The position numbers were made by a program, and so were the translations under genes. A stretch of 64,000 nt of DNA from Gonocerus acuteangulatus (taxonomy: Eukaryota > Arthropoda > Insecta > Hemiptera > Coreidae), in contig OX328125.1 of assembly GCA_946811695.1 (NCBI GenBank), positions 101,666,533 through 101,730,532 on the forward strand, in the 5' to 3' direction. The notes under the pieces are model-generated. The model had not been told where the DNA came from. It worked only from the letters and a program-made list of their open reading frames with translations, and searched no databases. Below are positions 21,585 through 33,462 of this stretch, in pieces; the first letter of the stretch is position 1, and the number at the start of each line of letters is the position of its first letter.

Positions 21585-24500
21585 TTATATTGTGTCTGAG
21601 CTCTTCATGACGTTTAACATCTTGTACATTCCTGACACAAACTGAAAAAATATATGAGTAAAGAGTGTTTATTGAAGCATTAAACATTTCAAATACTAAT
21701 TTCTAGCAAATATATATTTCAAATAGAATAATTTTACAAATAATAATAGTATTGTGCACTCCGTGCCTAAGATCATGGGTTCGATTCCCACTAGGGGTGA
21801 TGGCTTTTCTTTCAAAAAAAATAAAAAGACATCAGCCTTATCCTGGCTAGAAAAGGGTGTTAACCTATAGATGACCCGTCCTAAAATTCTTTGTCAATAA
21901 TAAATGGATGTTAAAATTTAAATAAATATTTATACATATCCAGAATTGTGGAAAATTACCTTTGAGGCCTCAAATTAGGTCTGGTGGTTACATTACCCAC
22001 ACAATTTTTAACTCCAAAAGTGGTTGGTACCTTATAGATTATATATATTTTATCTTACTATATATTTTAGTTTTTGAGAGTTTGCCACTAAGCACATTTG
22101 TCCAAAAGCAATCAGTATAGATTGAAATGAAAAATGTGTTTTTTCACATTCGATACTTTGCTTTTGTATCCACGATATTATAGCCTATATTATATATTAG
22201 CTGTTAGCCAGTGTGTCATGCTACACCTACTTTCTGCCTATGACTCTCCCCGTATCAAGATCAACCTGTATACTCAGTTACGTCAAAATCAGTCAAACGG
22301 TGTGAATTTGTTTATATCTGTCTAGTAATTCGTGAAACAGCCAACAGAGGCCAGCACCACAACAATTCATGAAACGGCCGACAGAGGCCAGCACCACAGC
22401 CTGCGAGTAGATAGCTCTTATCCAAAGAAAGGCCAGGGCTCCTTAGTTAGACAGTGAGTGTTGATATAAAATTGAGGTAAACCTCATTACATGATTATAT
22501 AATGAGTTCGAGTTATTCTAATTATCAAGAACATCAACAAATAAATTTGAGACATTATTCAAAATGGCTGTCGATTCAAAATGGCCGTCAGAATCTGAAT
22601 GGTTCAGTGTAGCAAATTTTTTTTTAACAAAACTTTTGACCAAATTTTGAAATTTGACAATTTTGACCTAGCCTAGGAGATTTACCATATCAAGGCCTAC
22701 CTGTGTGCCAAGTTAGGTCAAACGGTATAGATTTGTATAAGGAACAAACAGACAAACGGACAAACAGACAGACACGTGATTTTTATGTATCTAGATTATA
22801 ATATTTATTGATTTGCTAACTACTAATTCTAATTTCTAGCCATTATAAACGGTGAGAGTCAAAGGTATTGACAGATTATTTTGGAAAAAAGTACTTTACT
22901 TGTTCAGTTGTTAACAAATTAGATAAGAGGATTCATTTACTTCTATTAGCTAATCATGGGTCACGTTGTAACTAAAACATTCTACAAGTTTCTTACTTTC
23001 TCACGTTGTTTTAATAAAATACTCCTTTTACTGTTAAATGCGTTAACATTATGAAAAGTAACGGCTTTTCCGCCCGCTGCCTTTAAAATAATTAAACCCA
23101 ATTTGGAAATATTTTGGACTGTACATGAGAAGAAATGTTATTAGTTATATAATTTGAAGGTGACGGAGGGGAAGGATTCTTGAAATAACTAGCAGGTGTT
23201 GTTCACCAAATTATAACTTAATTGATTAAGTTTGCAATTAAAACTTAATTGATTTAAAATTGTCGCTGTTATAACTTAATTGATAAAATTTCGTCACAAT
23301 TATAACTTAATTGATTTAACAATTTTTGGGAACAACTCCAGCTAGTTACTTCAAGGATTATTAGTTATATTTTCTTACTTTTTCATAAGCTTTTTTTTTT
23401 TTTTTTTTTTTTTCAAAATCTCTTTAAATGAACTTACATTTGCAAAAGTTTCTAATGATGCAGTCAGATCAAAAACAATAGCCTTGACTCTCATCGGCTT
23501 CATCGTATAACACATGAAAACTTGTAGATTTTGGTTGAAGGCTTTGGTATAATAGTACCAGGAGATAGAATACAGAGAATTGAACAGGTTGCCACTCTAC
23601 AAAAAGATAAAAACAAAATGTATTATAATTTTAATACATAGTAGTATAGTAAGAAACTACAGGTTCCTGCCAGATTTCCATATAAGAAATGTGAGTTCGA
23701 GTCTCTTGTAGAAGGGAATTTTTTCTGGGAACATGCTGAAAAAATTTCCTGCTACACCATGGTTGTTAAAAAAGAATGACAAATTGTAGATAGTGTGATG
23801 AACCATAGAAAATGAAATGAAATAAGAAACTGAAATTAGTAGTGTCATGTTAACTACATTAAAGGATTGAGATTTTAAATAAAACATTGTCTACAATGGC
23901 AATTACTAATGTTATGAATAAAGAGAGCTATCATGTATGAATGAAAAGAGCTATCATGTATTAATAAAGAGAGCTATCATGTATGAATGAAAAGAGCTAT
24001 CATGTATGAATAAAGAGAGCTATCATGTATGAATGAAAATTAATGTTTATTTAAAATCTGTGCAATTATATAGTACAATTATTATTTGTGTTAGTCTAAA
24101 TTTACATCTCAAAGAATAATATGTAGAAGGAGGCAATCATTATTGAAACTTTCTAAGCTATGCTAACATTTTTATTTTCACTCATGTTTAACCGCTAGAG
24201 TAGCTGGTTGTGAAGCAAAAGTCTCTTAAGCCTCCTGGGAAGGTCTTTAGGATGGAAAGAGATTGATCTCTAGGATTTGGGTGGGATAACAATTTGATAT
24301 GAAACTTTAGGAATCGGGATTTGGCGAGATCGTTTACGAAAAGAATCTAAGGTATGTAGGGCTTTGTTGGGGACATGATGGGGAGGACTATTCTAGGAAG
24401 GACTTTGGATTGCAATGCTGGTATTCACTGTATGTTTGAGTGTTTCGCTGTTCCTCGTAATTCATGTCTGTTTGTCCAAATAGGTCTGATTATAGTTTTG

Positions 24501-27500
24501 TGTATAGGTAGTTTGTTTTGTGTCAGTAGTTTTGAAGTAGGTCCAAGTAGTCGTCTTATGAGTCCATATCTCCTGTTTAGCTCTTGTCTTTTCAGTCGTT
24601 TGTGTGGGTCCCATGTGAGTCTGCTGTCTAGTAGACGTCCCAGGTAACGCACCTGCATATGTATACAGGAGGGCAAGTGCTCTTATTAAGAGTGAATGTT
24701 AACTCACAGCACTTTTCATGGTTCACTTTAATTTTCCACTTCTCGACTTACTCAAGGTGCTCCTGTAATTGCTAGGAAAATGTACAGGGATTAAAGGAAG
24801 CAGAAAAAAATGGCTGAATCATCGGTAGGTTATTATGTGTGTAGTCAGGAGGGTAGGGATATCTGCCATGTACAGGCGGTACAGGACAGGACCTAGGATG
24901 CTGCCTTGTGGGACACCTGAGGATATGGATCGAGAAGTAGACAAGGTAGAACCAAATCTTACTTGAAAGGAACAATTCAAGAGGCCGAAAGTCTATGTCG
25001 AAATATGTCCCAATTGAGTTGGATGACTTCATAATGTATTAGTAATTATTTCTAAACAAAACTTTACCAAATATATCTTAGGATCGTAGGATATTTTGAA
25101 AAAATGAAATTAATTTTTGGCTGACAAAGCCATTTCCAAAAATGAAATCAGTTGTTTAAAAATACAATATTAGTGGTGTGAGAAAATGCACCTATTTATT
25201 TATTATATCTGAGAAAAAGTGTAGAACAAGAAGACAGGCAGACCAACAGTCAGCAGAACTCACCAACAGCAACGACCTGCATGGCTCTACAATTCCCACG
25301 ATTTTCTTCTCCAACCTACCTATATAATAATCCTAGCCTTCAGGTTTTCTAAGAGAATATTGTGCTTATATACTGAATTCTATATTTTAACAATTTGTTC
25401 ACGACATGTGGGATCTTTAGTTTCTTCCGTCTTCTCATTCTGTAAGTAGGTGTTTTACTGTAAAATCTACACTGCATATGTTACAAGTTGGTTTGCTGCG
25501 TTCTTTCATAAGATAACCGTTTGTTAGTCTATAGCAGGTGTAGCCAAGCTCATTGAGATTCCAAGACATTTTTCAAAATTTGAAGTCTTACTTATTTAAA
25601 AGGTATTAAAACATTTGTTTCACAGAAATTATATTTATGAAAACATATAAATAAAAGCACAAAATATGTGTATTTAATTTAAATATTAAACACATATATT
25701 TTACTTATATTGATAATTCTTTAAAATATGGTGAATAATTGATCACAACACTTCTCAGTAATTCTTTGAGATGCTAGTTAGTTAATACTGATCGGATCTC
25801 GCGAATTTTTACCCTATGTTGACCACGCCGGAGTGAGAAATACCGTCACCCATGTGGGGTCCACCAGGACCCCACTTACATTTATGGTAGTTTCTTTCTA
25901 ATAATCCATAGGACTACCTTCAAAAAAATATTCAATGAATTTGTAGGTGTCTGCGAGGGTACCCTCTAAATATTGAGTCCTAGGTTCCAAAATAATGGTC
26001 GGTAGATTTGAAATTGCATTACTGAAAGACAATAACACAGGAAAATGGAATAATTGTTTCTGAAATGTGTAATACCATTTTATATTTAAAGAAAAGAAGG
26101 AACTTGAGTTAACCAGTTGTCCTTTCAATATAACATCATCGTATTTGCATTCATAGCCCCCCAATCTCCATTGTACTGGACAACATGTTGATCCATGAGT
26201 CTTTCTGTCGATAGCGGTTGAAGCCTTAGAATATTTATTCATAAAAGGAGATTAAAATAAATATCAATTGATTGTGTATTTTAAACAACACATACCTCGT
26301 TCATTATAATTTCGCCAAAGACACAATAATAAAGAGCGAACATCTGTTCCGCTAGAAAAGTAATCAAGCATTTTATGGAGATGTTCAATGCAGGATTCTG
26401 AAATACATACATAAATATATTTCTATATACTTCTTTTCTCCAAAAAGGGAATCCTGAGGTCAAGTTTAATTAAAACACCTTGGTATGATAAAAAAAAAAA
26501 AAAAAAAAAAAAAATCAGTCCCGTAACAGGCCAGGAGGGCCCTGAGGGAAAGATACTATAGAGGTATCTGATTCCTGACCATACGGCACACTAGGGAGAT
26601 AGTATGGTCAGTACTATGCTGCGCCATCTGATTTTCCCCTTGGCTGCTTCAACTGCTAGAGTCATTAGCACCCAAGGAACCCATTGATACATTTATTAAA
26701 GGGTGGGTTTGCCTAGGGATGGTCAGGGAGGCCGAATTCTACCCATGAACGAAGACACTAGAAGAAAAAATCTTTAGTGCTTGCTCGGGATTTGAACTCA
26801 TAACCTCCAACTTATCAGTCCAGTGCTCTACCACTGAGCTAACCTTGCCCCCCAGACCATAAATATGTTTTTTATTTATATCACCACATTTCACAATAAC
26901 GTTTCGGCCTTCAGGCCATTTTCAAATTCTAGAAGAAAAATAAAGTAAGTATTACTTCAAAATCATTTATATTAATATATACCCTAGGGTTTAATAAAGA
27001 GGCTGCTGGTGTTAAGGTAAAATAATTTTAAATTATATACAAATATTGGCATAAAGTTGTTATATTAATGTACATGATTTTTTTTTTCCTGAACGATGTA
27101 TCAACTATGGGGCTAACAACGCCAGGCTGGTTGCCACCCTTTTTTTAATGCCAACAGCACGTGGTCGGTTACCCATTCAGGTACTGGCCACACCCAACGT
27201 TGCTTAACTTTGGTGATCATGGGAACCGCTGCATTAAACGTGGCTATGGGCGGTGGCTATAGAGACAATGTATGTAATCCTATTCCCAAACTTCTGGAAA
27301 AGGATTATATCTTTGGAGGTTATACCTCTACACTTAATCTTTGGAAAATATAATATTTTCAACGGTAGAGATCTCTGCATCATCTCAATGAAAAAAGAGA
27401 ATATGTATTGCCTCAATAAAAAATAATAAATACATTATCTCAATGGAGAAGCTCTTTTTGAATTATCTTTAAGGAAAAGATAATATAAATGGGATTAAGT

Positions 27501-28845
27501 GGGCTATAGTTGGTGGATGAATATTACTAAAAGGTCCAGCCTACAGTAAGGAAGGGTTAAATTCTACTTCCCTTTGTTTCACATCTTGACTTTTAAATAT
27601 TTCAATTTTATTTATTTATTATATTCCTTTAAAATCATGATCTCTAACATTTCTTTAATTTTCTTATAAATTATTGCAATATATACCAACTGAAAAATGG
27701 AAGCTATGCAATTTTATCAATGTAATTGTTTATTCTTAATAGTTTATACATTGCCACCTTGGAATGATGAAAAAGCATAATAAAATCAATAATTTATTCC
27801 CTACCTGCATAATTATGTATACGTTCAAGGCAAACACCATGGCAGCAATGTTGAAGACTAGGAGCAATATCGAGCCACTGTACTTAAAGAATTCCTTGTT
27901 AAACCTGAAATTAATTGAGAAAAAAAAAATAGAATTTCTATTATTCAGACCAGAAAATTAGTTAGAAAAAAAAGAAAGGAAGATTATTGACCTGAGAAGA
28001 AGTTGGTGATGTTGAATATTTGACCTCAAACATCTGATTAGGCATTTCTGGTAATCAGGATTCTCATATATCTCATCAAGGGACATCTCTTTGTTTGGAA
28101 GGTTTTTTAATTTTGTGTACATCATGGTGGCCCTCTTGTGGATATGCTTTATGGAATAATTTAGGATTTGAAGCTGCGCTCGAAGCTGCATTACGATGCT
28201 CAAATAAAATTCATTCAGAAGCATCCCGTAGCCAATAATGTAGAAATAAGCGATGACGCCGATAAGGTAGGCGGCTGTGAATCCCAGAGGATTTCTTGTG
28301 TTGAACGGCATGTAGAAGAATGCAGGAAGATAAGGATTTGCAATCTCGACCACTTTTTCGTACTCCTCGTCAGAAACCATGAACAATTGTGTTATTGGGA
28401 AAAAAATGCAAATTGTAACAGCTGCCAGTAACCAGACTGCAACAAAATCCCTGCTCTTGGTCCTGATTTCTTGAACAACGCTCACTTTTATTTTTACCTG
28501 CTCTTCGAGGAGTCCTTCTCCATCATACATGTAGAAACCACTCGTCAGTTGATGTCTGATCCTGTCAAGAGGATCATCAGTCAGGACCCGGGTAACAAGA
28601 CCCCACGTACCGAACACGATGACTAGGAGTACATGCAAGGCGTGAGGTAGGAGAGATTTCTCACCGGAAGCCAAGATGGATCCATAAACATTTATGGCAA
28701 ACAAGGAGGATAGAAATAAAAAAATAGATATAATGTAAAAAAAATGCCACCATCCTTTTAATTTTCCAAATCCCATAATATTCACTAGCCACACCCTTTC
28801 AACCATAAAATCATGAAAAGTTTCCTCTGTATTTGTTTGATCCAT
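21585..28845 (-). CDS. Odorant receptor 1 (7tm_6), complete, five exons
   Basis: Insect odorant receptors are seven-pass membrane proteins that form ligand-gated channels with Orco in sensory dendrites. Exons, 5' to 3': 28845-27992, 27904-27805, 26397-26296, 23596-23438, 21641-21585. They total 1272 nt (423 aa plus stop). All junctions are GT/AG, and exon 1 ends in phase 2. TM1 is FFYIISIFLFLSSLFAINVY. TM2-TM4 follow in exon 1. TM5 (SGSILLLVFNIAAMVF) is in exon 2, TM6 (NPALNISIKCLITFLAEQMF) in exon 3 and TM7 with its lead-in ([23 protein letters not shown]) in exon 4. The C-terminus is FVSGMYKMLNVMKSSDTI. The start is the ATG at 28845, because the frame upstream offers only TTG and a splice-acceptor-like TTTCTCAG. 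The assembly is my own, from exon homology with receptor 2. Confidence 0.88.
21752..21930 (+). mobile_element. SINE family B in last intron of receptor 1
   Basis: GGGTTCGATTCCCACTAGGG and CTTATCCTGGCTAGAAAAGG identify it. It is antisense to the receptor. Confidence 0.7.
22190..22800. repeat. Dispersed repeat shared with 58690-59140
   Basis: Both copies begin TAGCTGTTA(G/C)CCAGTGTG, contain CGTATCAAGATC(A/T)ACCTG, GATTCAAAATGGCCGTCA and GACCAAATTT, and end in AACAGACAGACACGTGATTT. The direct GCCGACAGAGGCCAGCAC motif is doubled here. No coding potential is seen and the class is undetermined. Confidence 0.65.
23179..23355. mobile_element. Small MITE with internal TATAACTTAATTGAT repeats
   Basis: The ends CTTGAAATAACTAGC and GCTAGTTACTTCAAG are inverted repeats of about 29 bp with few mismatches. 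Inside are four to five copies of (T)ATAACTTAATTGAT. It lies just downstream of receptor 1 exon 4. Confidence 0.65.
23922..24032. repeat. Tandem repeat of ~28 bp
   Basis: About four copies of GAGCTATCATGTATGAATRA with small length variation. Confidence 0.8.
24370..25010 (-). pseudogene. Jockey-type LINE RT fragment, broken
   Basis: Minus strand: the frame around 24900 reads SGVPQ-like motif B sequence damaged by a frameshift (CPTRQHPRSCPVPP is the shifted frame). 24425-24676 then encodes the RT thumb: VRYLGRLLDSRLTWDPHKRL and KTIIRPIWTN. It sits in intron 3 of receptor 1 in the same orientation. It is a fragment with frameshifts and is not functional. Confidence 0.75.
26490..26853 (-). mobile_element. 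SINE family A in receptor 1 intron 2
   Basis: Minus-strand copy with the head near 26853 and tail GGGACTGA followed by T25 (the plus-strand A run 26490-26514). It is on the receptor strand. Confidence 0.8.
26888..26932 (-). ncRNA. Hammerhead-like motif, degenerate
   Basis: Minus strand: TTTGAAAAT, then GGCC TGAA GGCC as a short stem II, then GAAACGTTA. The CTGANGA half is eroded and stem I is not apparent. Confidence 0.25.
27105..27257 (-). mobile_element. 5S rRNA-derived SINE, second copy
   Basis: Minus strand: GCCACCGCCCATAGCCACG head, then GATCACCAAAGTTAAGCAAC and GGGTAACCGACCACGTGCTG. The same short internal deletion as the 5247 copy shows that both descend from one deleted 5S source. 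It lies in intron 2 of receptor 1. Confidence 0.8.
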
Positions 28846-28869
28846 ATTTCCAAATTTTCTCAAATTCAA

Positions 28870-29500
28870 TCTGAGAAACCAGTTTCTTTTCCTGTAACAA
28901 AAAATAATTAGTAAATAAAAATAATATCATTTCAGGATGTTAAGTTTAAAAAAAAAAGAAAGAAGGTCGACACGCAGGAGCTGCATAACTAAGCACATGG
29001 CTCAGAATGTTGGTGTGTGTACTATACTCCTGAATAATTTGTTTAAAATAAATTGTACAAATACATAATAACATGAATAATTATGATCTTTCAGATTTAT
29101 AATGGGAAGTACAGCTATATAATGTCAATTAAAAATGTTCTTCCTGCAAATTTAATTAAAAATCGATGTAACTCATAGCCAATAGATCTTTTGTTAGAAT
29201 ACTTCTCTAAAGAATGTATGCAACATTCAGCTAAAATTGAGATCGGCCAGGAAGAAATTCCTGTCAAAGTCACTAAGCATTAAAAGAATTTTTGATATGT
29301 AGTGATTATCCTAACTACTTGTGAAAAAAATGTATTAGTCATCTCCAGAATACCAATATTACTCTTGTACTAGCGGTAATGTGAAGATAAAGGTTGAACC
29401 TACTAAAAAGGAACATAACAACAACTTGAAACCAGAAGAAAACTTAGGAAACATTCAGCCTATATATGACCACGAAGGAAAGTAATTGAAAAAAATTGGT
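28870..29500. other. Region upstream of receptor 1
   Basis: AT-rich, with no gene. A GTCGACACGCAGGAGCTGCATAACTAAGCA MITE end lies at 28966. I could not identify a promoter motif. Confidence 0.4.
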
Positions 29501-29507
29501 ATTTCGG

Positions 29508-29578
29508 AGGAGGTCTGGTGGCCGATTGTGCCTAAGGTCGTGGGTTCGAGTTCCACTAGGGGTGAAGGTTTTTCTTTG
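29508..29578 (+). mobile_element. SINE family B head, truncated
   Basis: GGAGGTCTGGTGGCCGA and GTGGGTTCGAGTTCCACTAGG, cut off by the adjoining family G MITE. Confidence 0.6.
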
Positions 29579-29581
29579 AAT

Positions 29582-29826
29582 GGTCGTATATAGAAAATAA
29601 TTTCTGGAGGGGCTGGGAGAATTTTGTGAAGGCTTGAGGTTTGGGGTTGTATGGAATTCTCACAATCTAGAACTTGGAATAGTTAGGCAATTAAAAAGCT
29701 AATACACCCAAAAAATTACTTTTTCGTAACTTAGTGATCTTATTTAATTTATTTTTAAGGTTTTTATGGCACATTTTTACAGGTTTTGGGGGATTCCGAT
29801 TATGGGGGGGGGCTTATATACGTCCA
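29582..29826 (+). mobile_element. Family G MITE
   Basis: CGTATATAGAAAATAATTTC start, G-rich blocks, and a CTTATATACG end. The 5' GGG of the TIR is eroded. Confidence 0.7.
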
Positions 29827-29925
29827 CGTTTCATTGGAAAAAAAATAAAATGAGTAGTAATCCATACATAACCTGTCCTAAAATTTCGTGTTTTAAAAAT
29901 TGACCTTAAAATTCAAATACAAAAA

Positions 29926-30425
29926 AAGTCCGACTCGCATGATCTGCGTAATCTTAACGCGTTTCCATTTGAATATATATCGATATCGCTAGTGTCATTA
30001 GTAAAGGAATAGTAGCAGTTATTGGTAGGTTTTGATCTTTTGTGAAAAATATAAAATAAAATATCAAAGAGAAGGAAGATTTAAGGTGCCACAACAGGAA
30101 ACTGGCAGTATCCTAAGCGGAAATGACAGCCACTCCTTCTCAACGTTCGCTCCAGGAAAACACTATTAACAACGTGTTTCGCATGTTCTTACCTTGTTTT
30201 ACTAAAATACTAATTCTAATGTTTTTTTTGTTTTTTTTTTTTTTTTTGTGTTTTTTTATGGCGCATCGACAAATCTCGGCCATTAGCGCCGGCATCCAGG
30301 GTGCAGCGAGGAATTTTCTCAACGAGCACTGAGATGAATCTAAGGCGCTAGTCACTTGACCACGGGAGACCCCTAATTTTACTGTTAAATGCAAGTTCAA
30401 CAAAAAGTCCGTCACGCAGAAGCTG
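29926..30425 (+). repeat. Family T fragment with a SINE insert
   Basis: It starts AAAAAAAGTCCGACTCGCA. Its inner part, TGTTTCGCATGTTCTTACC, matches other copies. The T-run and shared-tail SINE at 30220-30375 interrupt it. Confidence 0.55.
30220..30375 (-). mobile_element. SINE with tRNA-like head and the shared tail module
   Basis: Minus strand: GGGTCTCCCGTGGTCAAGTG head (box-A-like), then GGATGCCGGCGCTAATGGCC, GAGATTTGTCGATGCGCC and an A-rich tail. The last part is the same module that ends the 5S-derived SINE at 5380-5420. Confidence 0.6.
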
Positions 30426-30612
30426 CATAACTAAGCAAATTCATCAGAAGGTGGTTAGTGTACACGCTATTCTTGATTAACTATATACAGGGTGCCCTGC
30501 ATTGAGATGTCATAACTTTAGGGGTTTTTTTCTGCACGTCATGTGTAGTAAAATGTTGCGGGAATTAGCGTCTGAACATGTAGCAGAGCTATACAAACTT
30601 ACTTTTTCATGA

Positions 30613-30755
30613 AGATTAGAGAGTTAGCCGTCGAGGTGATAAGCAAACATGGAATAGTTGGGATTCGGCTAAAAAGAAACCTCAATACGATTTTTGTAAA
30701 AAATCTATATTCAGGACGTTTCGGCTACTCTTTGGTAGCCTTCGTCAGCTAATTT
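30613..30755 (+). mobile_element. Penelope-like terminal fragment
   Basis: Nearly identical to 5036-5186 (GTTAGCCGTCGAGGTGATAA, GTTGGGATTCGGCTAAAA). Confidence 0.55.
30711..30752 (-). ncRNA. Hammerhead-ribozyme-like motif
   Basis: Minus strand: stem I TTAG/CTGA (one G-T pair), CTGACGA, an extra A, stem II GGCTAC/GTAGCC, GAAA, ACGT and GTC. Confidence 0.5.
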
Positions 30756-30789
30756 TCCCGTTTCCGAGAAAATTGGAAAAATATTTTTT

Positions 30790-32047
30790 GAATACCGTTT
30801 TTGGTTTGGGTACTTAGAATCATGGGATTCAGTTGAAACATTTTCTGCATGTTCTACTTTCATCAAAACTAATATGTTGAAATTTTGGTTACGTTTGGAG
30901 TTAAGGAAGGGTTAGAATAAAATATTTTATTAACAGACCTAAAAAGTTTTAGTAACTTTGTTTACTTTCCTTAATATCTCGAAAAAGGTTGAGAATCTTG
31001 GTAAAAGAAAGAATACCATTAGAAAGCTTATTAAATGCTCTAAAAAAAAGGTTCTAATGAAAGTTTTGATTAGGCGATGTCAATCGGAGAAATAAGAGCT
31101 TAAAACTTTAAAGTAATTGATTTCGCTTATTCGAACTGTTCTTTTTGACTGTTTTTTATTCCTTGTTATTTTTTAATTGCTTATAGTTGGATAATGTATT
31201 TGAAAATAAAACAGGTTAAGAAAAATAAGAAAAACAATTTAATGTTAGAGATATGGATTTCCAAGATATATAGCTTTTCAACTGCCTAGCGTCCTTCCTA
31301 GGGAGGGTTCTTTGTCTTTGATTTTGGTACTTAGAATTATGGGATACAGTTGAAACATTTTCTGCATGTTCGAGTTTCATCAACACTAATATGTTGAAAT
31401 TTTTGTTACGTTTAGAGTAAAGGAAGGGTTAGAATAAAATATTTTATTAACAGACAAAAAAAGTTTTGGTAACTTTGTATAATTTCGATAGTATCTCGAA
31501 AACCGTTGACAATCTTGTGAAGCGGAAGATTATCATTCGGAAGCTTACTAAATGCTCTACAAAAAAGGTTCTGAAAAAAGTTTTAATTAGAAGATGTCAA
31601 TCGGAGAAAAAAGTGCTTAAAGCTTTAAATTAATTGATTTCGTTTATTCCAATGGTTCTTTTTGTCTGTTTTATTTCTTGTTATTTTTTAATTGCTTATA
31701 GTTGGATAATGTATTTGACAATAAAACTGGTTAAGTAAAATAACAAAAACAATTTATTGTTAGAAATATAGATTTCCAAGATTCCAAGACCTTGTCACTA
31801 GCGGGTCCGTTTCTAGTGTAGCCGACCCTTCCAGGTAAGATTGTAAATCATGACCTTTCAAGACTTTACTACTCACAGGAATGGCGTTAGTGACCTTAAG
31901 GGTTGACACGCCATTATAATAATTAATTAAAAAAAAAAGACTGGTGGAACCAAAATAATAACTGCTTCTACTTTAATCTTTCCAAATTAGACTAGGGATA
32001 TGAACGGAACCGCGCTAAGATGATGCAGTCCTGCGAGACGGACTTTT
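30790..32047 (-). mobile_element. Family T element, inverted partial copy
   Basis: Reverse complement of 5584-6840, including both of the tandem blocks and the terminal repeat. The right half with the (TA)n palindrome is missing. It is more than 90% alike by eye, so relatively recent. Confidence 0.75.
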
Positions 32048-32220
32048 TTGAAATATTACCGTGTAAATTAAGTGTAATACTAAACGCCACATAGATGTGA
32101 GCTATTGTTATTAGTGTTTTCTTAAATTATTCAATAACTCCATATTTCTCATTCTGCGACATTTAACTACAGATGACTTGCAGAATAAACCGTTTCAATT
32201 CGGGCCACCCTGTATATATA

Positions 32221-32769
32221 CAGTGACTCTCAAAACCGTTGCAATGATATATATGTTGAGTTAGAATGTAGAAAAAAAAATTAAACCACTATAATATTTA
32301 CTACTCCTGGCCAAAATAATTTAGTTGGGACTAGGAGGTATTATTCTAAAAGGATTTAGAGGGGATTAGTCAATGTTAGCACTCTCAGGGATATGCTTTC
32401 CGTTGTTGGTTCATTGCAACAGTTTTGTGGCGGATGTTTTGGAGTGAAGTTCAAGTTGTAAAGTGTCAAGTTAACTATGTAAAATAGTTACTACCAAGCA
32501 GAACAGACATAAAAAATAATATTTAAGATAGATAAATTTAAAAAATGAGGATGAATTCAATTTTCTCCGACATAAAAGACAGTATTAAGCTTTTGTTCAA
32601 TGAAGGCCTTTTGATGAGACTAATTGCTGCTCGAGTTGGTTTGAATGTTTTTACGGTAAGTAGATATGTTATAAAGAAGACTCTTTATTGTTCGAAGCTT
32701 GTTGGAGGTCAACCAAGAAAAATTTCAGAAAGAACCAGTGAGTTACTGGTTCGACTGATGAGCTCATAA
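32221..32769 (+). mobile_element. Tc1-like transposon, 5' part with DNA-binding domain
   Basis: The start CAGTGACTCTCAAAACCGTT follows TA, as in Tc1/mariner ends. The frame 32545-32769 encodes a Tc1-type helix-turn-helix: KLLFNEGLLMRLIAARVGLN, VSRYVIKK, then GGQPRKISERTSELLVRL, which matches the GRP(R)-like linker and second HTH. The catalytic domain does not follow. A minisatellite replaces it. Non-functional. Confidence 0.75.
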
Positions 32770-33029
32770 TTCATGCTAAAACCCATTCTCTCTAATAGCT
32801 CTGGGATTGTCATGAGCTCATAATTCATGCTAAAACCCATTCTCTCTAATAGCTCTGGGATTGTCATGAGCTCATAATTCATGCTAAAACCCATTCTCTC
32901 TAATAGCTCTGGGATTGTCATGAGCTCATGATTCATGCTAAAACCTATTCTCTCTAATAGCTCTGGGATTGTCATGAGCTCATAATTCATGCTAAAACCC
33001 ATTCTCTCTAATAGCTCTGGGATTGTCAT
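32760..33029 (-). repeat. 54-bp minisatellite, five in-frame units
   Basis: Five tandem 54-bp units (32760, 32814, 32868, 32922, 32976), nearly identical. On the minus strand each encodes 18 residues (NYELMTIPELLERMGFSM) and the frame stays open into the transposase fragment upstream. Confidence 0.95.
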
Positions 33030-33300
33030 GAGCTCATAATTTCTTCGGTCATCAAGTCCTTCTCTTATAAAGCTAGTTTCAACGGTCCATATTAATTTCA
33101 ATTTAAATAAATTGTCATTGCGAATTGTTTGAAGAAACCAATTAAAATTAGGAATATCGCGGCAGGTAATATGGCGAACATTGAAAGGTGATAATCGCTC
33201 ATGCCATTCACTCCAAAATATTTGACTAACCATCGAATCATAGAAGAAACCAAAAACCCCAAAAAACGAAAGAATAACAACAAGTGCTTACATATCAAGC
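33030..33300 (-). pseudogene. Tc1/mariner-type transposase fragment
   Basis: Minus strand: PNFNWFLQTIRND and LKLIWTVETSFIREGLDDRR resemble the region around the first catalytic Asp of Tc1/mariner transposases. The D of the usual WTDE-like motif is V here. It feeds directly into the 54-bp array. Frameshifted at its 5' end. Broken. Confidence 0.6.
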
Positions 33301-33462
33301 AGCTTTAAGAATATCGCGGCAAGCAGTATCAGTGCCTTGGAAGAGTAAGGGCGAATCACGAATTTCGAATGTTGGGAAATCGAACCGAACGAAGACGAAC
33401 CAGAGAAACAAGGCGAAGCGTCATGTTACCTACATCTTTCTGAGTTAGAAAATAAAATATAA

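Noticed and set aside
25898..26242. 114-codon minus-strand frame inside receptor 1 intron 3
   Set aside because: It does not match the exon that receptor 2 has at this place and lacks splice context; exon 4 is at 23596-23438.
27958..28431. Plus-strand frame 28168-28431 over receptor 1
   Set aside because: Shadow of the receptor exon on the other strand, with no domain.
27958..28869. Receptor 1 start at 28869 and end at 27958
   Set aside because: 28869 is a TTG, so the first ATG is 28845; the exon ends at the GT donor at 27991 and the last residues of the frame are intron.
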